64,000 nucleotides of DNA from Amycolatopsis azurea DSM 43854. GTDB taxonomy: Bacteria > Actinomycetota > Actinomycetes > Mycobacteriales > Pseudonocardiaceae. The position numbers were made by a program, and so were the translations under genes. The stretch's first letter is position 1. The number at the start of each line of letters is the position of its first letter. Positions 27,950 through 36,173 of the stretch are shown here, piece after piece. The stretch spans positions 124,001 to 188,000 of the forward strand of contig NZ_MUXN01000013.1 of NCBI RefSeq assembly GCF_001995215.1. Reading direction: 5' to 3'. The notes beneath the pieces are model-generated. The model made no database searches, was not told where the DNA came from, and saw only the letters and a list, made by a program, of their open reading frames with translations.

Positions 27950-28328
27950 CGGATCTGTCCTTCGTCCGCTTCCAGAGCCCGACCCGCGACAAGCGAGGCA
28001 ACTTCACCGGAGTCTTCGGTCTCGTCAACAACCTCGCGCGAGCCGCCGCCTCACCGCCGAGCAAGAGGCCTTTCGCCGAACCAACAACGACTGGTACGAC
28101 GCGAACTTCATCAACCCGGCGCACACCGATCCGAGCGTCTACGACGCCGAGGTGAATCCCGGGGCCGCGGCGTGGTTCAAAGCTAGCGCCCACGTCTTCA
28201 TCGAACGGGTCGACGGCTACCTGACGATTCTGGAGGCCCTGGAAGTCCCGTGCGAGACCGTCCGGTCGGCGAACCCCGGGCGGATCATCTACGAGGACGA
28301 ATTTCAGGTGGTCGTCGTCCGCGACTGA
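27946..28328 (+). pseudogene. Frameshifted conserved hypothetical gene (about 127 residues if intact)
   Basis: ATG 27946 overlaps the HAD stop (ATGA). The first frame reads MTDLSFVRFQSPTRDKRGNF through VNNLAR and then loses sense. The -1 frame from about 28045 continues as LTAEQEAFRRTNNDWYDANF, NPAAAWFK-like sequence and YLTILEALEVPCETVRS, to a TGA at 28326-28328. The total of 383 nt is one base short of 128 codons, pointing to a single-base deletion in the GCGCGAG/CCGCCG tract. It is either a real frameshift or a sequencing error. Both parts look like genuine coding sequence in this GC-rich genome. Family not recognised. Confidence 0.72.
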
Positions 28329-28332
28329 AAGC

Positions 28333-29283
28333 TCAGCTCTTGCGGGAGATCGCCCGCCCGACGAGGTCGGCGAAGACCGAGCCGAGGGTGGCGCCGGCGG
28401 CCTCGATCGCCACGGGCACGATCGACGTTTCGGTCAGGCCCGGCGACAGGTTCACCGCGAGGAAGTAGACCGTGCCGTCTTCGGCGACCACGGCGTCGGT
28501 GCGCGAGATGTCGCGAAGCCCGAGCTGCCGGTGCACGGCGACGGCCAGCTCGCCGACCGCCTTGGCGGCGTCGTCGCTGATCCGCGCGGGAGTGAAGAAA
28601 TCGGTCAGCCCGGCGGTGTAGCGGGCCTTGTAGTCGTACACACCGCTCTCCGGCACGATCTCGACCGCGGGCAGGGCTTCCGGGCCCTCTTCGCCTTCGA
28701 TGACCGTCACGGCCACCTCAACGCCCGAAACGAACTTCTCGGCGAGAACGGTGTCGCCGTAAGCGAAGCAGCCGACCATCGCGCCGGGCATCTCCGAGGC
28801 TTCCTTGACGACCTGGGCGCCCAGCGCAGAACCGCCCTGGTCGGGCTTGAGGATCAGGGGCAGGCCCAGCGTGTCGACCATCGCGTCCAGCACGGCCTGC
28901 GCGCCGAGTTCGCGGAAGGTGCTGTGCGGCAGCACGACCCAGTCCGGCGTGGTGAAACCGGTGTCGGCGACGAGCGCCTTGGCCGTCGGCTTGTCCCACG
29001 CGCGACGGCAGCCCGCCGAGCTGGTGCCGACGTAAGGCACGTCGAGCATCTCCAGCACGGTCTGCACCGCGCCGTTCTCCCCTTCACCACCGTGAAGGGC
29101 GACGATGGCCGCGTCGGGGCGCTGGGTCCGAAGGCGTTCGAGCAGACCCGCGTCGGTGTCCCACTCCTCGACGGTGAGACCTTCCGCCCGCAACGCGACC
29201 GAAAGCCGGCGCCCGGAGCGGAGTGAGACATCGCGTTCGTGGGACAGTCCGCCTGCGAGTACGGCAACGGTGCGGTCGACCAC
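28333..29283 (-). CDS. D-alanine--D-alanine ligase family ATP-grasp protein
   Basis: 316 residues, ATP-grasp architecture. The N-terminus (AVLAGGLSHERDVSLRSG) corresponds to the Ddl substrate loop with S-x-E-R; LILKPDQGGSALG matches the glycine-rich ATP loop, and LAVNLSPGLTETSIVP the C-terminal metal/substrate motif, where Ddl has E-x-N-T-x-P-G-x-T. Here it reads V-N-L-S-P-G-L-T. A Ddl-like enzyme in this chromosomal spot is common in actinomycetes. Whether it is the main D-Ala-D-Ala ligase or a paralogue is uncertain because of that variant motif. Confidence 0.82.
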   Translation of the reverse strand: MVDRTVAVLAGGLSHERDVSLRSGRRLSVALRAEGLTVEEWDTDAGLLERLRTQRPDAAIVALHGGEGENGAVQTVLEMLDVPYVGTSSAGCRRAWDKPTAKALVADTGFTTPDWVVLPHSTFRELGAQAVLDAMVDTLGLPLILKPDQGGSALGAQVVKEASEMPGAMVGCFAYGDTVLAEKFVSGVEVAVTVIEGEEGPEALPAVEIVPESGVYDYKARYTAGLTDFFTPARISDDAAKAVGELAVAVHRQLGLRDISRTDAVVAEDGTVYFLAVNLSPGLTETSIVPVAIEAAGATLGSVFADLVGRAISRKS

Positions 29284-29320
29284 CGAGGGCTCCTTTTGTT
29301 CTTGGGGGACGTCCGGCCGA

Positions 29321-30640
29321 TCAGACCGTGTCCGGAGAGGGGTTCTGCGGCCCCGAGATCGAGCGTGGGCTCACGTTACCGAAGGTACGCGCGAGGTCCA
29401 TTTCGGACTCGAGCACCGCGGCGAGCCGCCGGACGCCTTCGCGGATCCGCTCCGGCGTCGGGTAGCAGTAGGAAAGACGCAACTGTCTGCTGCCGAAACC
29501 ATCTGCGTAGAAGCCGGTTCCGGAGGCGTACGCGACCCGGGCCGTGACGGCCCTCGGCAGCATCGCCTTCGTGTCCACGCCTTCGGGCACGGTCATCCAG
29601 ACATAGAAACCGCCGTCGGGTTTGGTCCAGCTGCACCCGGCGGGCATATGTTGTTCGAGGGCGGACAGGATCGCGTCCCGGCGCTCCCGGTAGTTCTCGC
29701 GGAAGGTCTTGATCTGACCCATCCAGTCGTGAGTCGAGAGGTATCGCGACACGATCAACTGGTTAAGCGTCGGCGGACAAAGCGTCGCGGACTCGGCCGC
29801 GAGCACGAGTTTCTCCCGGACGGCGTGCGGCGCCAGCACCCAGCCGACCCGCAGGCCGGAGGCGAACGTCTTCGAGAAAGAACCCAGGTACACGACGTTG
29901 TCGGGGTCGATCGAGCGGAGTGCCGGGTACGTCTGTCCGCCGAAGCCGAGCAGGCCGTACGGGTTGTCCTCGACGATGAGGATGTCGTTCTCCCGGCAGA
30001 TCTCCACGATCTCCGCGCGCCGCTCGACGGCCAGCGTGACGCCGCCGGGGTTGTGGAAGTTGGGGATCGTGTAGAGGAACTTGACCCGGCGGCCGGCTTT
30101 CCGCGTCTGGGCGAGCGCGGCGCGCAGCCCTTCGGGGACCAGGCCGTGGTCGTCCATCGCGACGTGGACGACGTCCGCCTGGTACGCGGCGAACGAGCCG
30201 AGCGCGCCGACGTACGACGGTCCTTCGGCGATGATGACGTCGCCGGGGTCGCAGAACAGCCGGGTGACCATGTCGAGGCCCATCTGCGAGCCGACCGTCA
30301 CGACGACGTCGTCCGGGTGGGCCTTGATGCCTTCGAGGGCCATGATCTCGCAGATCTGCTCGCGCAGCGCCGGGACGCCGTGCGCGGAGCCGTACTGGAG
30401 CGCGACCAGGCCGTCTTCGGCGATGAGCTCGCCGACCTGCGCGGACAGCGTGTCCAGTGGGAGCGCGGCGAGGTTCGGCATCCCGCCGGCGAGCGAGACC
30501 ACTTCGGGGCGACTGGCCACCGCGAACAACGCCCTGATCTCGGAAGCAGTCATTCCGGCCGTACGCGCGGCGTAGCGGTCGAGATGAGGGTCGAGGTTGT
30601 GGCGGCCGGGCTCCGGCCGGACAGGGCGATTCTCGGTCAT
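29321..30640 (-). CDS. PLP-dependent aminotransferase (fold type I, AAT-I class)
   Basis: 439 residues from ATG 30640; in-frame upstream starts at 30697 (ATG) and 30748 (GTG) would lengthen it. The PLP Lys is in SFSKTFASGLRVGW, with VSLAGGMPN, LQYGSAHGVPALRE and PNFHNPGGVTL typical of LysN/ARO8-like or MocR-derived aminotransferases without the DNA-binding domain. Substrate unclear (2-aminoadipate or aromatic amino acids are typical). 37 bp upstream of the Ddl-like gene, so co-transcription is likely. Confidence 0.9.
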   Translation of the reverse strand: MTENRPVRPEPGRHNLDPHLDRYAARTAGMTASEIRALFAVASRPEVVSLAGGMPNLAALPLDTLSAQVGELIAEDGLVALQYGSAHGVPALREQICEIMALEGIKAHPDDVVVTVGSQMGLDMVTRLFCDPGDVIIAEGPSYVGALGSFAAYQADVVHVAMDDHGLVPEGLRAALAQTRKAGRRVKFLYTIPNFHNPGGVTLAVERRAEIVEICRENDILIVEDNPYGLLGFGGQTYPALRSIDPDNVVYLGSFSKTFASGLRVGWVLAPHAVREKLVLAAESATLCPPTLNQLIVSRYLSTHDWMGQIKTFRENYRERRDAILSALEQHMPAGCSWTKPDGGFYVWMTVPEGVDTKAMLPRAVTARVAYASGTGFYADGFGSRQLRLSYCYPTPERIREGVRRLAAVLESEMDLARTFGNVSPRSISGPQNPSPDTV

Positions 30641-30836
30641 CAGGCGCTTCACCCGTGCTTCGAAGTGGACATAGTCGCTACCGACTGGTAGTTCCATCGA
30701 GTGTAACCACCCTCCCTTGAGGGGCCCTGGCCTTCCGGTGTTCATCACATCGGCCTATCCTCGTTCTGGACCCCTTCAGTGAGCCTTGCTCGGGACAGGG
30801 CTGCGTCGGGTGTCGTCCATTCAGGGAGGTTTGTCT

Positions 30837-31481
30837 GTGTCGCGTCGCGTCGTGGGCGTAACCCTGGACAACCTCGAGCATCTGCCCAAGAGCTGCCGCC
30901 GCTGCGTGTACTGGGAGCTGGCGCCGCATATGAAGGCGCAGGCCGAGGAGTACGGCGCGACAGAGGTCGAAAAGGAAGCCTGGGTCTCCAGCGTGCTGCT
31001 GGAGTGGGGGTCCTGCGGCCGGATCGTCTACAGCGACACCTTGCCCGTGGGCTTCGTGCTTTACGCGCCGCCGAACGCCGTGCCGCGTTCGCTGGCCTTC
31101 CCGACTTCGCCGCCCGGGCCGGACGCGGTTCTGCTGACCGCCTTCCAGGTCCTTCCCGAGTTCCAGGGCGGCGGGCTCGGCCGGATGCTGGTGCAGGCCG
31201 TCGCGAAGGACCTGACCAAACGCGGGGTCCGCGCGATCGAAGCCTTCGGCGACGCCAAGCCCGAAGAGACCGATCCCGACGGCGGGCACAGCTGTGTGCT
31301 GCCCGCCGAGTTCCTGCAGAGCGTCGGCTTCAAGACCGTGCGGCCCCATCCGCGGTGGCCGCGGCTGCGGCTGGAACTGCGGTCGGCGATCTCGTGGAAG
31401 GAAGACGTGGAGGCGGCCCTCGAACGGCTGCTGGGCCAGGTCTCCATCACGACCGCCGAGCCGAGCCTCGGCCGCGCCTGA
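30837..31481 (+). CDS. GNAT family N-acetyltransferase
   Basis: 214 residues from GTG 30837 with GGGAGG 8 nt upstream. A CRRCVYWE motif near the N-terminus, the acetyl-CoA loop QVLPEFQGGGLGRMLVQAV (Q-x-x-G-x-G/A-like) and a following helix identify a GNAT fold. A similar gene lies near parB and cwlM in mycobacteria (Rv3916c position). Substrate unknown. Confidence 0.85.
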   Translation: MSRRVVGVTLDNLEHLPKSCRRCVYWELAPHMKAQAEEYGATEVEKEAWVSSVLLEWGSCGRIVYSDTLPVGFVLYAPPNAVPRSLAFPTSPPGPDAVLLTAFQVLPEFQGGGLGRMLVQAVAKDLTKRGVRAIEAFGDAKPEETDPDGGHSCVLPAEFLQSVGFKTVRPHPRWPRLRLELRSAISWKEDVEAALERLLGQVSITTAEPSLGRA

Positions 31482-31780
31482 CCCACCTTTCATCGCGCTC
31501 GGGTGAGGCGCTCTAGCAGACTTTTCGGGTGCGCGCAGCAGCCATCCCCCGCCTTGGGGACAGCTGTGGGTAACCCGCCGAGTTATCCACAGATCCCTGA
31601 TAGGAGCGGTGGAAAATCTGTGGATGGGTAGGCTGGACCTGGGGACGCCCCCCGGGAAGGGCGGGGGCTGCGCGCCGGGTGGATCTAGGGGTGGCGTGGT
31701 CGGCAGCGGGGGCACACAACCGGTTGTGCCGAGCGGCTCGGCAGGGGGATGTGCGCCCGCGTGCGGGTGTGGAGGACTGG
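31482..31780. other. GNAT-cwlM convergent intergenic region with a DnaA box and a palindrome
   Basis: 299 bp between convergent genes. It contains a perfect TTATCCACA DnaA box at 31583-31591, another TCTGTGGAT-type element at about 31617, and a 14-bp perfect palindrome, CACAACCGGTTGTG, at 31715-31728. The rest is G-rich. No gene is supported. Confidence 0.55.
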
Positions 31781-32929
31781 CTACTCCGCTTTGGCGAGTT
31801 CGTGGGCCAGGACGTCCGCGAAGGTGAACGTGCCGGTCGGCTGGTCCCCTTCGCCGAGGAGGTACAGGCGCTTCACGGCGACCAGGATGCCTTCGGCGAC
31901 GACGTCGCGGAAAGCCGGGTCGGCCAGTTTGCGGCTGTCTTCCGGGTTGGTCAGGTAGCCGATCTCGATCCGCACCGCGGGGCAGCGGGTGCGGGTGAAG
32001 ATCTCCCAGGTCTTGTAGTGCGTGCGGCAGTCGAGCATGCCGGTGCGGGCGGCCAGCTCACGCTGAATGAAGCCGGCCAGCAGCTCACCGACGGTCGACG
32101 TGGTGCCGTTGCCGGTGCCGAAGTGGAAGCTCGCGACACCCTGCGCCTTCGGCGAGGGGTTCTTGTCGTTGTGCAGCGAAAGGAACAGGTCGGCGCCCGC
32201 CTCGTTCGCGAACTTCGCCCGGTCACCCTCGGTCGGGCTCTGGTTCGGGCCGCGCGAGATCAGCGCCTCCATGCCCGTGGCCTGCATCCGGCCTTCGAGC
32301 CGCCGTGCCAGGTCCCAGGCGATGTCCGCTTCACGCAGGTCACCCGCGACGACGCCGAGGTCTTCGCCGCCGTGACCCGGGTCGATCACGATGCGCTTAC
32401 CGCGCAGCCGCGGGCCTGCCTGACGCACCTGCTCCTGCTCACGCAGGAAGACGGGACGGCCGCCGCGGGCACGCGGCGACGAGAGCCGGTGCAGCTCGCG
32501 GATCGTGGCCGGACCGCACATGCCGTCGGCGACCAGGCGCATGTCGCGCTGGAAGGTCTTGAGCGCGCGTTCGGTCTGGGCGCCGAAGTGCCCATCCGGG
32601 CGGCCGGCGTCGAAACCGAGTTCCGTCAGCCGCTCCTGGAGCGCGAAGACGTCGTCACCCTGCATGGGGGCGGAGAACATGTAGGTCAGCGGGCGGCTGC
32701 CGAGGTGGAAGCCGGCGCCGCGAAGCGCCTGGTAGGTCGCCGGACCGACCAGACCGTCGGTGATGAGTCCACGGCGCTGCTGGAAGGCGCGCACGGCATG
32801 TTCCATCGCCGTGTCGAAGACCTCGTACTCCCCGGATTCGGTCACCGGCGGGAGCAGCTCCATCGCCGCCAGCGTGGACCTGATCTCGGCGACGTCCGGT
32901 CCGGCGTCACCGCGGCGGAGTACCCGCAT
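31781..32929 (-). CDS. cwlM: CwlM-like N-acetylmuramoyl-L-alanine amidase-family protein
   Basis: 382 residues, no signal peptide. Two PG_binding_1 repeats (about 1-70 and 80-150) precede an Amidase_3 domain. Its zinc-ligand motifs are VIDPGHGG, READIAWDL and LSLHND, and the catalytic Glu motif IEIGYLTNPED is present. Position before trxA/trxB matches M. tuberculosis CwlM (Rv3915), a cytoplasmic protein that, when phosphorylated by PknB, stimulates MurA. The lack of an export signal fits that regulatory role, although the hydrolase motifs look complete. Orthology is by synteny and architecture. Confidence 0.88.
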   Translation of the reverse strand: MRVLRRGDAGPDVAEIRSTLAAMELLPPVTESGEYEVFDTAMEHAVRAFQQRRGLITDGLVGPATYQALRGAGFHLGSRPLTYMFSAPMQGDDVFALQERLTELGFDAGRPDGHFGAQTERALKTFQRDMRLVADGMCGPATIRELHRLSSPRARGGRPVFLREQEQVRQAGPRLRGKRIVIDPGHGGEDLGVVAGDLREADIAWDLARRLEGRMQATGMEALISRGPNQSPTEGDRAKFANEAGADLFLSLHNDKNPSPKAQGVASFHFGTGNGTTSTVGELLAGFIQRELAARTGMLDCRTHYKTWEIFTRTRCPAVRIEIGYLTNPEDSRKLADPAFRDVVAEGILVAVKRLYLLGEGDQPTGTFTFADVLAHELAKAE

Positions 32930-33130
32930 GCACTCCTCGCTCTTCCCTTTGGGGCACCGATCGAGCTCGATGCACGACTTGAAAAACCCTGCGGGGCGAA
33001 CCCCGGTGCTCTATTGTGCCCTGTGAACTCTCGGTGAGCGCGGAGGCCCGGTCGGTGCGTCAAGTCCCCGTTCGTGGAACCCGTCCAGGCGTCGCCGTAA
33101 CACCGCGATGTACCCATTCCGCGCAAAGAC

Positions 33131-33162
33131 GAAACCCGGAGCCTGGGCAGGCCCCGGGTTTC
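33131..33162 (-). terminator. Terminator hairpin downstream of trxA
   Basis: GAAACCCGG-A-GCCTG loop CAGGC-C-CCGGGTTTC, a long stem with one internal mismatch, 18 bp after the trxA stop on the minus strand. It separates trxA from cwlM. Confidence 0.7.
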
Positions 33163-33180
33163 GGCAGGTGAAACGCGAGA

Positions 33181-33507
33181 TCAGAGGACGTCGGCGAGGT
33201 CCGACAGCAGCGCGGCCTTCGGCTTGGCGCCGACGATCTGCTTCACCGGCTTGCCGCCCTGGAACAGGATCAGCGTCGGGATCGACATCACCTGGTAGTC
33301 ACGCGCCGTGTTCGGGTTGGCGTCGATGTCGAGCTTCGCGATGGTCAGCTTCTCGCCGTTCTCCGCCGCGATCTCCTCGAGCACCGGGGCGACCATCTTG
33401 CACGGACCGCACCAGGTCGCCCAGAAGTCGACCAGGACGGGCTTCTCACTCGTCAGCACGTCGTCGACGAAAGTCTTGTCGGTCACCGTCACGGTGTTGT
33501 TGGCCAT
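33181..33507 (-). CDS. trxA: Thioredoxin
   Basis: 108 residues, ATG 33507 with GGAGGAG upstream. Redox motif WCGPC (in ATWCGPCKMVAPV) and cis-Pro in VMSIPTLILF. It reduces protein disulfides using electrons from TrxB encoded 41 bp upstream. The trxB-trxA pair next to cwlM and sigM matches mycobacteria and Streptomyces, where SigR/SigM-type stress regulons include it. Confidence 0.97.
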   Translation of the reverse strand: MANNTVTVTDKTFVDDVLTSEKPVLVDFWATWCGPCKMVAPVLEEIAAENGEKLTIAKLDIDANPNTARDYQVMSIPTLILFQGGKPVKQIVGAKPKAALLSDLADVL

Positions 33508-33548
33508 GGTGTCTCCTCCTGGGGGTGGTGAACTCCGGTGCGGGAAAG

Positions 33549-34544
33549 TCAGTTGGTGGTGGCGCCGTAGCCGCCGCCGACCAGCTCAGGGGTCTCCTGG
33601 GCGGTCTCGACGCCGGCGTGCTCCGCCAGCCATCGTTCCGCGTCGATGGCCGCCGCGCAGCCCGAACCGGCGGCGGTGATCGCCTGCCGGTACGTGCGGT
33701 CGACCAGGTCGCCGGCCGCGAAGACACCGGGCAGGTTCGTGTAGGAGGTCCGGCCCTTCGTGAGCACGTAGCCGTCCTCGTCGAGGTCCACCTGACCACG
33801 CACCAGTTCGCTGCGCGGGTCGTGACCGATCGCGACGAAGAACCCGGTCACGTCCAGCTGGGATTCTTCGCCGGTCACCGTGTCCTTGAGCTTCAGGCCT
33901 TCGACCTTGCCTTCACCCTCGACGCCGGTGATCTGCTTGTTGAGCGCCCACTTGATCTTCTCGTTCTCGCGGGCCCGCTCCAGCATGATCTTGGAGGCGC
34001 GGAACTCCTCGCGACGGTGGACGATCGTGACGGACTTGGCGAACTTCGTCAGGAAGGTCGCCTCCTCCATCGCGGAGTCGCCGCCACCGGCGACCACGAT
34101 GTCGTGGTCGCGGAAGAAGAAGCCGTCGCAGGTGGCACAGGCCGACACGCCGCGGCCGAGCAGCTCCTGCTCGCCGGGCACGTTCAGGTAGCGCGCCGCG
34201 GCGCCCATCGAGAGCACGACCGCGCGGGCCGCGTAGCGCTTGCCGTTCGCGACGACGTACTTGACGTCACCGGTCAGCTCGACGGACTCGACGTCCTCCT
34301 GACGCAGGTCCGCGCCGAAACGCTTGGCCTGCTCGCGCATCTCTTCCATGAGGTCGGGACCCTGGATGCCTTCGCGGAAGCCGGGGAAGTTCTCGACCTC
34401 CGTCGTCGTCATCAGCGCACCGCCGAACTGAGTGCCCTCGAACACCAGCGGTTCGAGCTGCGCTCGTGCCGCGTAGACAGCGGCGGTGTATCCCGCAGGA
34501 CCCGATCCCACAATGATCAGGTTCCTGATCTCCTCGGCAGCCAC
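33549..34544 (-). CDS. trxB: Thioredoxin-disulfide reductase
   Basis: 331 residues from GTG 34544. FAD motif VGSGPAGYTAAVYAAR, redox-active CATCDG, NADPH-binding GGGDSAMEEA and C-terminal FAAGDLVDRTYRQAITAAGSG are all in place. It transfers electrons from NADPH to TrxA. A Gly/Ala/Tyr-rich tail ends the protein. Confidence 0.97.
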   Translation of the reverse strand: MAAEEIRNLIIVGSGPAGYTAAVYAARAQLEPLVFEGTQFGGALMTTTEVENFPGFREGIQGPDLMEEMREQAKRFGADLRQEDVESVELTGDVKYVVANGKRYAARAVVLSMGAAARYLNVPGEQELLGRGVSACATCDGFFFRDHDIVVAGGGDSAMEEATFLTKFAKSVTIVHRREEFRASKIMLERARENEKIKWALNKQITGVEGEGKVEGLKLKDTVTGEESQLDVTGFFVAIGHDPRSELVRGQVDLDEDGYVLTKGRTSYTNLPGVFAAGDLVDRTYRQAITAAGSGCAAAIDAERWLAEHAGVETAQETPELVGGGYGATTN

Positions 34545-34627
34545 CCGTGACCTCCGCTCGTAGTGACCTGTTCACCAGGCTCAACACGATCGTAAGGGCC
34601 GATGTTCCCGGGGTGACCGGCGATACC

Positions 34628-34677
34628 AAAGGTCCCTTGCTCCACTCCGGACGTCGCCGGGGAAGCAAGGGACCTTT
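34628..34677 (-). terminator. Long perfect hairpin between trxB and the anti-sigma gene
   Basis: AAAGGTCCCTTGCT (34628-34641) pairs perfectly with AGCAAGGGACCTTT (34664-34677), a 14-bp stem with a 22-nt loop, 15 bp after the anti-sigma stop. It is likely a terminator for the sigM operon. The unusual, near-perfect arms could also be a dispersed palindromic repeat. Confidence 0.65.
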
Positions 34678-34691
34678 GCTATCGCTTACAG

Positions 34692-35486
34692 CTACTTCGC
34701 GCCGATGATCTTGTCGAAGAGGAGCGACGGCTTGCCCGGGCCGCAGTCGGCCCCGAAGGCGACGATGCGGAACTGGGCGAGCTTGCCTGTGGTGTAGATC
34801 ACCATCACGCCGTCCTTGCCCGCGACGTTCACCGGCCGGATGCCCTCCGGCCGCACGTCGGGGTCCAGACCGGCGGCCTCGACGCAGGCGTCCAGCTTCT
34901 CCTCGGTCTTCAGCGAACCGAAGTCGCGGACGCCGATCGCCTTGCCGACGAGCGCTTCCGCCCCGCCGCCGTCACCGCCGACCGAGGGGCCGGTGGGTGC
35001 GGGCGGGGGCTGCGCGACGCCGCCCGGCGTCGACTGCTGGGTGGTGGGTACGACGATCGCGACGGCGGCGATCGCGGCCGCGGCCACGGTCGCTATCCCG
35101 GCGCCCCAGCCGATCCGCTTGTTCCGCTTCCGCCGTGCGGCCGCGAGGTCCACCACCGGGGCGACCTGCGCCTGCTGCCCCTGAGGTGCGCTTGGAAAGG
35201 CAGGCGACGCCTGACGTGCCTGCATCTCGGCGGCCAGCGCCGCGTCGAGCCGTGCCGCGTACTCCGCCGGCATGGGTGCGACCGGCTCGTTCGCGAGTCC
35301 CGCGAGGTCGGCCGTGGTCGCTTCGAGTGCTTCGATGATCGCCAGTGCTTCGGGGTCGGCGTTCACCAGCGGCCACAGTTCGGCCGCCTCTCGCTCGTCC
35401 AGTACACCTGCGTGCAGGTCGGCGAGCACATCGACAGACCACGGCGGACCGACGGTCCCGCCGATCCCCCTGCTCTCGTCTGTCAT
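34692..35486 (-). CDS. Putative anti-sigma factor of SigM (RsmA-like membrane protein)
   Basis: 264 residues. The N-terminal ~120 residues are helical and cytoplasmic (anti-sigma-like, no H-x3-C-x2-C zinc motif). One TM helix is at about 125-150 (IGWGAGIATVAAAAIAAVAIVV), and the C-terminal ~105 residues are extracytoplasmic with a DACVEAAGL segment. The start overlaps the sigM stop (ATGA), as for sigma/anti-sigma pairs. It corresponds in position to Rv3912. Direct evidence for sigma binding is contextual. Confidence 0.8.
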   Translation of the reverse strand: MTDESRGIGGTVGPPWSVDVLADLHAGVLDEREAAELWPLVNADPEALAIIEALEATTADLAGLANEPVAPMPAEYAARLDAALAAEMQARQASPAFPSAPQGQQAQVAPVVDLAAARRKRNKRIGWGAGIATVAAAAIAAVAIVVPTTQQSTPGGVAQPPPAPTGPSVGGDGGGAEALVGKAIGVRDFGSLKTEEKLDACVEAAGLDPDVRPEGIRPVNVAGKDGVMVIYTTGKLAQFRIVAFGADCGPGKPSLLFDKIIGAK

Positions 35487-36142
35487 CTTCCCTCCCCGTC
35501 ACCCGGCGTGCCCTGAGGACGCCTGGCACCCCGTTCCGGGGTAGCGCGCTCTCGTTTGCTTTCGTGAGTTGGGACGTTCGCAATCGCATCGGGGTTCCGC
35601 AGATGTCCGAGAACCTTCGCGAGCTTTCCGCGACCTCGCGCACACCTGCTCTTCACCGTGCCTTCGGCGATGCCGAGCATCTTCGCCGTCTCGGCGACGG
35701 AGTATCCCTCGACATCGACCAACACGATCGGGGCACGCTGCTCTTCGGGAAGCTGGTCGAGCGCTTCCTTGACGACGAGGCTCGTCTCGCGTTCGGACAT
35801 CGAGTCGCGCGGCGAGGCGGGCTCGTTGAACTGCCCGGTCTCGGGCAGCGGGACGGTCGGTCTGGCCTTGCCCCGCCGGATGCGGTCGAGGCACGCGTTC
35901 ACGACGATGCGGTGCAACCACGTCGTGACCTGCGATTCGGCTCGGAAATTGCCCGCTGCTCGGAACGCGGAGATGAACGCGTCCTGCAGGGCGTCCGCGG
36001 CTTCTTCCGGATCCCGCACGGTGCGCAGGGCCACCGCCCACATGCGGTCTCGATGTCGCTGGACCAGTTCACTGAACGCGTGCGGGTCACCGGCGGCATG
36101 CGCCGCTATGAGATCCGCGTCCGTTGGAGCTGCAGCTGTCAC
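35483..36142 (-). CDS. sigM: RNA polymerase sigma factor SigM (ECF)
   Basis: 219 residues. Region 2: RDRMWAVALRTVRDPEEAADALQDAF-type helix and WLHRIVVNACLDRIRR (about 35-95). Region 4: LPEEQRAPIVLVDVEGYSVAET, then a helix-turn-helix ending EGTVKSRCARGRGKL (about 130-190). It directs polymerase to envelope/oxidative stress promoters and is held by the adjacent membrane anti-sigma factor. The C-terminal ~30 residues are disordered. Confidence 0.93.
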   Translation of the reverse strand: MTAAAPTDADLIAAHAAGDPHAFSELVQRHRDRMWAVALRTVRDPEEAADALQDAFISAFRAAGNFRAESQVTTWLHRIVVNACLDRIRRGKARPTVPLPETGQFNEPASPRDSMSERETSLVVKEALDQLPEEQRAPIVLVDVEGYSVAETAKMLGIAEGTVKSRCARGRGKLAKVLGHLRNPDAIANVPTHESKRERATPERGARRPQGTPGDGEGR

Positions 36143-36173
36143 CCGAGAGAGCCTACTGAGTCGGTGTCCGGGG

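Noticed and set aside
28333..29283. VanA/VanB-type D-Ala-D-Lac ligase
   Set aside because: No vanH or vanX neighbours; context and N-terminal motif fit a chromosomal Ddl-like enzyme.
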